The notes under the pieces are model-generated. The model had not been told where the DNA came from. It was given only the letters and a program-made list of their open reading frames with translations, and did no database searches. The translations under genes were made by a program, and so were the position numbers. A stretch of 64,000 nucleotides of DNA from Alkalilimnicola ehrlichii (GTDB lineage Bacteria > Pseudomonadota > Gammaproteobacteria > Nitrococcales > AK92), in contig NZ_NFZV01000013.1 in NCBI RefSeq assembly GCF_003399765.1, positions 62,001 to 126,000 of the forward strand, in the 5' to 3' direction. Within the stretch, counting starts at the first letter, position 1. Each line of letters begins with the position of its first letter. This document shows, piece by piece, positions 60,468 through 64,000 of the stretch.

Positions 60468-61268
60468 TCAAATTCGAAACAGTTGACGTGCGTTAGCCGT
60501 CGTTTGATGCGCGAGCTGGGCCGGGTCGGCGTTCCGGCAGCGGCTGACCGCTTGTAAAACTTCAGGTAGAAAAGCCGGCTCGTTTCTGCCCGCTTTGGGT
60601 TTGGGTTTTAGCGTACGCGGTGTTAAGTACGGAGCATCGGTTTCGATGACAAGCCTAGCGGTCGGGATATCGCCGACGCAGTCTTGCAAAGATAAACCGC
60701 GGCGTTCGTCGCATATCCAGCCGGTGATCCCGATATAAAGATCCAGGTCTAGCGATGCCCAAAGCTCTTCGCGCGTGCCAGTGAAGCAATGGAGTACCGC
60801 GGCCGGTAAAGCGTCGCGGTAGGCTTTGAGGATCGCAATGAAGCGCTCGTGCGCGTCGCGCTGATGGAGGAATACCGGTAGGGAAAGCTCGCAGGCCAGT
60901 TCGAGCTGGCGTTCGAAGGCTTGCTCCTGAGCAGGGCGAGGCGAGAAATCGCGGTTAAAGTCTAGCCCGGTTTCGCCGATGGCAACGACCCCCGCCTCCC
61001 CAGCCAGGGTGCGAATACGCTGATGGGCGTCGCTGTCGTATTGGCTTGCCTCATGCGGATGGACGCCGGCGGTGGCATATAAGCGTTGTGGATCGCGTTG
61101 TGCGAGTTCTAGCGCGGCTTCGCTCGCGGCGACCGAGGTGCCGGTAATAGCCATGCCGGTTAGTCCGGCTGCCCAGCTACGTGCCAGCACCTCGTCGAGG
61201 TCTTTGCGAAAAGCCTTATTGGTGAGGTTGACGCCAATGTCGAAGAGTTCGAGTGCTGCCGTTTCCAT
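60468..61268 (-). CDS. tatD: TatD-family deoxyribonuclease
   Basis: A TIM-barrel metal-dependent nuclease. [12 protein letters not shown] at the start, [38 protein letters not shown] and [10 protein letters not shown] carry the metal ligands and are closest to E. coli TatD. It digests 3' DNA/RNA ends. ATG 61268 ([12 protein letters not shown]) is chosen; ATG 61292 would add eight residues. An imperfect 7-bp hairpin (60449-60467) follows the stop. Confidence 0.92.
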   Translation of the reverse strand: METAALELFDIGVNLTNKAFRKDLDEVLARSWAAGLTGMAITGTSVAASEAALELAQRDPQRLYATAGVHPHEASQYDSDAHQRIRTLAGEAGVVAIGETGLDFNRDFSPRPAQEQAFERQLELACELSLPVFLHQRDAHERFIAILKAYRDALPAAVLHCFTGTREELWASLDLDLYIGITGWICDERRGLSLQDCVGDIPTARLVIETDAPYLTPRTLKPKPKAGRNEPAFLPEVLQAVSRCRNADPAQLAHQTTANARQLFRI

Positions 61269-61500
61269 ATTCCATCCGTCGTCGGTTTGCATGAGCGTTA
61301 TTGTAACCGAAGGAAATCGGGAGTAGTGGCCGATTGGCTTTCGCTTTGCCGGTTTAATGGGCTTATGTGCGCCTGCACTCGCCCGCGAAAAGGAAGGCGA
61401 CCGTAGACAGACAGGGAGGCGCCCGCGTAGTCGCGGAGGTGCCCCTTAGGTGTAGAATCGAACCCAATGAGCTAGCGATTTCGGCAAGGAGGTTAGGCCT

Positions 61501-63063
61501 ATGGTGGATGCAGTACATTACGACGATTTACCCATGCATTGGGTCGGCGATTGGGCTGGCCGCCGTGCCGCTATGACACCGCGGAGAGTAGCGATCTTCG
61601 ACTCGGGCTCGGGCGAGCGCTTCACCTATGCCGAGATGAACGAGCGCGCCAATCGTGTCGGAACTTGGCTGCGGGACAAAATCGGGCTGGAGAAGGGCGA
61701 TAAAATCTGCTTTATCGCCCGCAACCGGGTCGAACCTGTCGATCTTTACTTGGCCGCAGGAAAGTGCGGTTTCATCCTGGCGCCGTTGAGTTATCGACTC
61801 ACTAAGCGGGAGCTAGACGACCTGTTGGCGCGGATCGAGCCGCAGGCGGTGTTTTACGAGGACGTTTTCGCGGAGCTGGCGGAGTCCCTGGATTATCCCG
61901 TTTCCGTGCGGGAGCGCGTACTCATTGGCGATGGCGCGGGGCGCTATCAGGACGAGATTTTGGCAACCGAGCCGGAAAATGTTAACCGTCCGTTAGCCTT
62001 GAACGATACCTTCCTCTATATCCACACGGGAGGGACGACGGCAACGCCGAAAGTGTGTGTGGTGCCGCATCGGCAAATGCTGTGGAACTCATTCGATTTG
62101 GTGATCGCTTCCGGAGGTGCCTTGGGGGAAGCGCGCGAACTGTTGACGTTCCCGCTCTTTCATATCGGCGGTTGGAACACGTTGACCCCGGCTTACCACA
62201 GCGGCGGCTTTACGGTCTTAGTGCGGCAGTTCGATCCGGGGTTGGTGTTGCAGCTGATTGAAACCGAACAGGTAACGCACTTTGGAGCCGTGGAGGCAAT
62301 GCTCCAGTTCATTGTGCGGCATCCGCGCTTTGCGGATACCGATCTGGGTTCGCTACAAGGTATTACCAGTGCCGGTGCGCCTTGTTCGGCCGTCGCTATG
62401 CGGCCGTTTTGGGAGCGCGGCGTTCCCGTCACTCAGGCTTACGGTTTGACCGAGGCGGGGCCTTCCAATTTCACCCATGTCGGCATCGACAAGAGCATGG
62501 ATGAGATTTGGGAGCATAACGGTAGTATCGGAACGCCGTTTTTTCACTGCGACTACAAAATCATCGACCCCCAGAGTAAAGAGGTGCTGCCGCAAGGCGA
62601 GGTCGGCGTGCTGTGTATGCGGAGCCCGCATAACTTCGAGGAATATCTCAAACAGCCGGATCGGACCGATAAGGTTTTCTTAGACGACGGCTGGGTTTAT
62701 TCCGGCGACCTCGCGCGCGAAGACGAGCAAGGCTATGTCTATATTGTCGGAAGAGCCGATAATATGTTTGTCAGCGGGGGCGAGAATGTGTCGCCCGAGG
62801 AAATCGAAGATGTGGTCGGCATGCATCAGGATGTCGCGCACGTCGCGGTTGTTGCTGTGCCGGATGCAAAATGGGGGCAGGTTCCGGTTGCGATCGTGGT
62901 GCCCAAAGCCGGGGCAACGATCGATGCGGACGCGCTCACCAAGCATTGCAAGCAAAATCTGGCGGGCTTTAAGGTGCCAAAACGCTTCGAGGTGGTTACC
63001 GAGATTCCGATGACCGGCGCGGGTAAGATCGACCGCAATCGATTACAGGAGCATTACTCTTAA
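61501..63063 (+). CDS. AMP-binding acyl-CoA synthetase
   Basis: A 520-residue ANL-superfamily ligase that activates a carboxylate with ATP and joins it to CoA. Motifs: the phosphate loop YIHTGGTTATPK (with Ala-Thr in place of the usual Gly-x), YGLTEAGPSN, VYSGDLA, GRADNMFVSGGENVSPEEIE and the catalytic lysine in GAGKIDRN. The substrate is probably a medium- or long-chain fatty acid, but aromatic acids are possible. AAGGAGG lies before ATG 61501. The stop is inside the left arm of the next hairpin. Confidence 0.88.
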   Translation: MVDAVHYDDLPMHWVGDWAGRRAAMTPRRVAIFDSGSGERFTYAEMNERANRVGTWLRDKIGLEKGDKICFIARNRVEPVDLYLAAGKCGFILAPLSYRLTKRELDDLLARIEPQAVFYEDVFAELAESLDYPVSVRERVLIGDGAGRYQDEILATEPENVNRPLALNDTFLYIHTGGTTATPKVCVVPHRQMLWNSFDLVIASGGALGEARELLTFPLFHIGGWNTLTPAYHSGGFTVLVRQFDPGLVLQLIETEQVTHFGAVEAMLQFIVRHPRFADTDLGSLQGITSAGAPCSAVAMRPFWERGVPVTQAYGLTEAGPSNFTHVGIDKSMDEIWEHNGSIGTPFFHCDYKIIDPQSKEVLPQGEVGVLCMRSPHNFEEYLKQPDRTDKVFLDDGWVYSGDLAREDEQGYVYIVGRADNMFVSGGENVSPEEIEDVVGMHQDVAHVAVVAVPDAKWGQVPVAIVVPKAGATIDADALTKHCKQNLAGFKVPKRFEVVTEIPMTGAGKIDRNRLQEHYS

Positions 63064-63177
63064 GGAAGCACCGAACCATTCCCTTGCTCCTCTGTGGGCC
63101 CGGAAGGAGCAAAACAGATTTATGCGTCGCGTTTTGGCACAGAGGGGTCTAAGGGAATCGGTCGGCGCTTCCTTAAG
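63059..63177. repeat. 119-bp imperfect hairpin between the synthetase and thiD
   Basis: Perfect 11-bp ends (63059-63069 with 63167-63177, CTTAAGGAAGC), a central arm (63070-63085 with 63151-63166, about 13 of 16 pairs) and an inner 8-bp arm (63089-63096 with 63138-63145) surround a 41-base core. It has no T tract and no thiamine-riboswitch motifs. It may be a small mobile palindrome or a structured RNA between the two genes. Confidence 0.7.
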
Positions 63178-63201
63178 CGGCAGATTGGGCGGAGAAGTGA
63201 A

Positions 63202-64000
63202 ATGGCGCAGGCTAGGGTGCTAGTGATTGCCGGCTCGGATTCCGGCGGCGGCGCCGGCATACAAGCGGATATCAAGACCATTACCGCTTTGGGAGGCTAC
63301 GCGGCGACGGCGATTACCGCGTTAACCGCACAGAATACGGAAGGCGTCCAGGGGATTCATCCTGTGCCGCCGGAGTTTGTTGCGTCACAGATGGAAGCGG
63401 TGCTCCAGGATATTGGGGCAGACGTCCTGAAAACGGGGATGTTGCACGATGCGGCGGTTATTGAAGTCGTTAGCGAGCAAATCCGTCGCTATGCCGCTGA
63501 TATTCCGTTGGTGGTCGATCCGGTCATGGTATCGCAAAGCGGATCGAGGCTCCTTCGCCAAAGCGCGTTAACCGCGTTGCGAGAGCGCCTGCTGCCGCAA
63601 GCGTTATTAATGACGCCCAACGTGCCGGAAGCGGAAACTTTTCTGGATCGGCGCATTACGACGGTTAGTCATATGCAAGCCGCTGCGCGTCGATTGCAAC
63701 GGGAGTTCGGGTGCTCGATCTTGTTAAAGGGCGGCCATCTGCCTGCTCCCGAGCTGGTCGATGTGTTGGTAACGCCTGACGGCGAGCAATTATTCGAAGG
63801 CGAGTGGCTAACAACCAAGCATAACCATGGGACAGGTTGTACCTTGGCCTCGGCAATCGCCGTGAGCGTGGGGCAAGGCTTGCCATTAGAGGTGGCGGTG
63901 GCCAGAGCCCGAGCTTATGTACGGAAGGCTTTAGAGACAGCACCGGGTTTGGGCCGCGGCTGCGGCCCGGTTAATCACGGGCATACCGTTAAGGATACGT
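63202..64000 (+). CDS. thiD: Hydroxymethylpyrimidine/phosphomethylpyrimidine kinase (partial)
   Basis: ThiD phosphorylates HMP and HMP-P in thiamine synthesis. LVIAGSDSGGGAGIQADIKT, KTGMLHD, VVDPVMVSQSG, TPNVPEAE and the anion-hole/catalytic region HNHGTGCTLASAIA are all present. GGAGAAG lies before ATG 63202. 266 residues are seen and the gene continues past the window. A thiE or hemL neighbour would be expected downstream. Confidence 0.95.
   Translation, partial: MAQARVLVIAGSDSGGGAGIQADIKTITALGGYAATAITALTAQNTEGVQGIHPVPPEFVASQMEAVLQDIGADVLKTGMLHDAAVIEVVSEQIRRYAADIPLVVDPVMVSQSGSRLLRQSALTALRERLLPQALLMTPNVPEAETFLDRRITTVSHMQAAARRLQREFGCSILLKGGHLPAPELVDVLVTPDGEQLFEGEWLTTKHNHGTGCTLASAIAVSVGQGLPLEVAVARARAYVRKALETAPGLGRGCGPVNHGHTVKDT

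Noticed and set aside
63178-63201. Thiamine (TPP) riboswitch before thiD
   Set aside because: No CTGAGA or matching THI-box core in the region before thiD; only the palindrome and a ribosome-binding site.

Overview
The window is 64 kb of a gammaproteobacterial chromosome. The first half holds the order lpxA-lpxB-rnhB-dnaE-accA-tilS-pyrG-kdsA-eno-ftsB-ispD-ispF-truD-surE-pcm-yqaA-nlpD-rpoS, a classic gammaproteobacterial backbone. The Lpp-like lipoprotein, type IVa (MSHA) pilus cluster, ferredoxin-type sulfite reductase with a DUF934 partner, and SelW/Rdx-like protein fit an environmental, possibly Chromatiales/Ectothiorhodospiraceae-like lineage. That placement is inference; no rRNA is present.

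Layout: 1-20.1 kb is the core block for lipid A, replication, fatty-acid, nucleotide, KDO, glycolysis, division and isoprenoid genes, ending in nlpD-rpoS. 20.1-26.1 kb has a Mth938-type protein, hom-thrC, a COG4255-like gene and recJ. 26.2-31.0 kb is the pepN-prc pair on the minus strand. 31.0-37.5 kb is looser: a near gene-free 0.9 kb stretch, an alpha/beta hydrolase, NDH-2, a sulfite reductase operon and a small conserved gene. 37.5-49.0 kb is a compact MSHA pilus operon (mshI, pilN-like, J, K, L, N, E, G, F-like, A, C, D, O, P) with no mshM ATPase gene. 49-56.5 kb has pyrD, tRNA-Ser(UGA), a gamma-glutamylcyclotransferase-like gene, a large sensor kinase, a CoA-type Nudix hydrolase, a PilZ protein, a SelW-like protein and an L,D-transpeptidase. 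56.6-57.6 kb is a non-coding, roughly 1 kb imperfect palindrome. 57.6-64 kb has an Lpp-like lipoprotein, a second L,D-transpeptidase, a glutaredoxin-like protein, dusA-type and tatD genes, an acyl-CoA synthetase, a 119-bp hairpin and partial thiD.

The most striking global feature is a set of ten genes, including the normally essential lpxA and ftsB, each broken by a one-base loss. Most of these losses fall in a homopolymer. All ten shift the frame the same way, and adding back one base restores a family-typical protein. The simplest reading is residual homopolymer under-calling in the assembly, not gene decay. I annotate these as intact genes with apparent frameshifts. The best candidates for less-described biology are the 1 kb palindrome, the acyl-CoA synthetase/thiD hairpin, the cell-envelope cluster of two L,D-transpeptidases around an Lpp-like protein, and the MSHA cluster without MshM.
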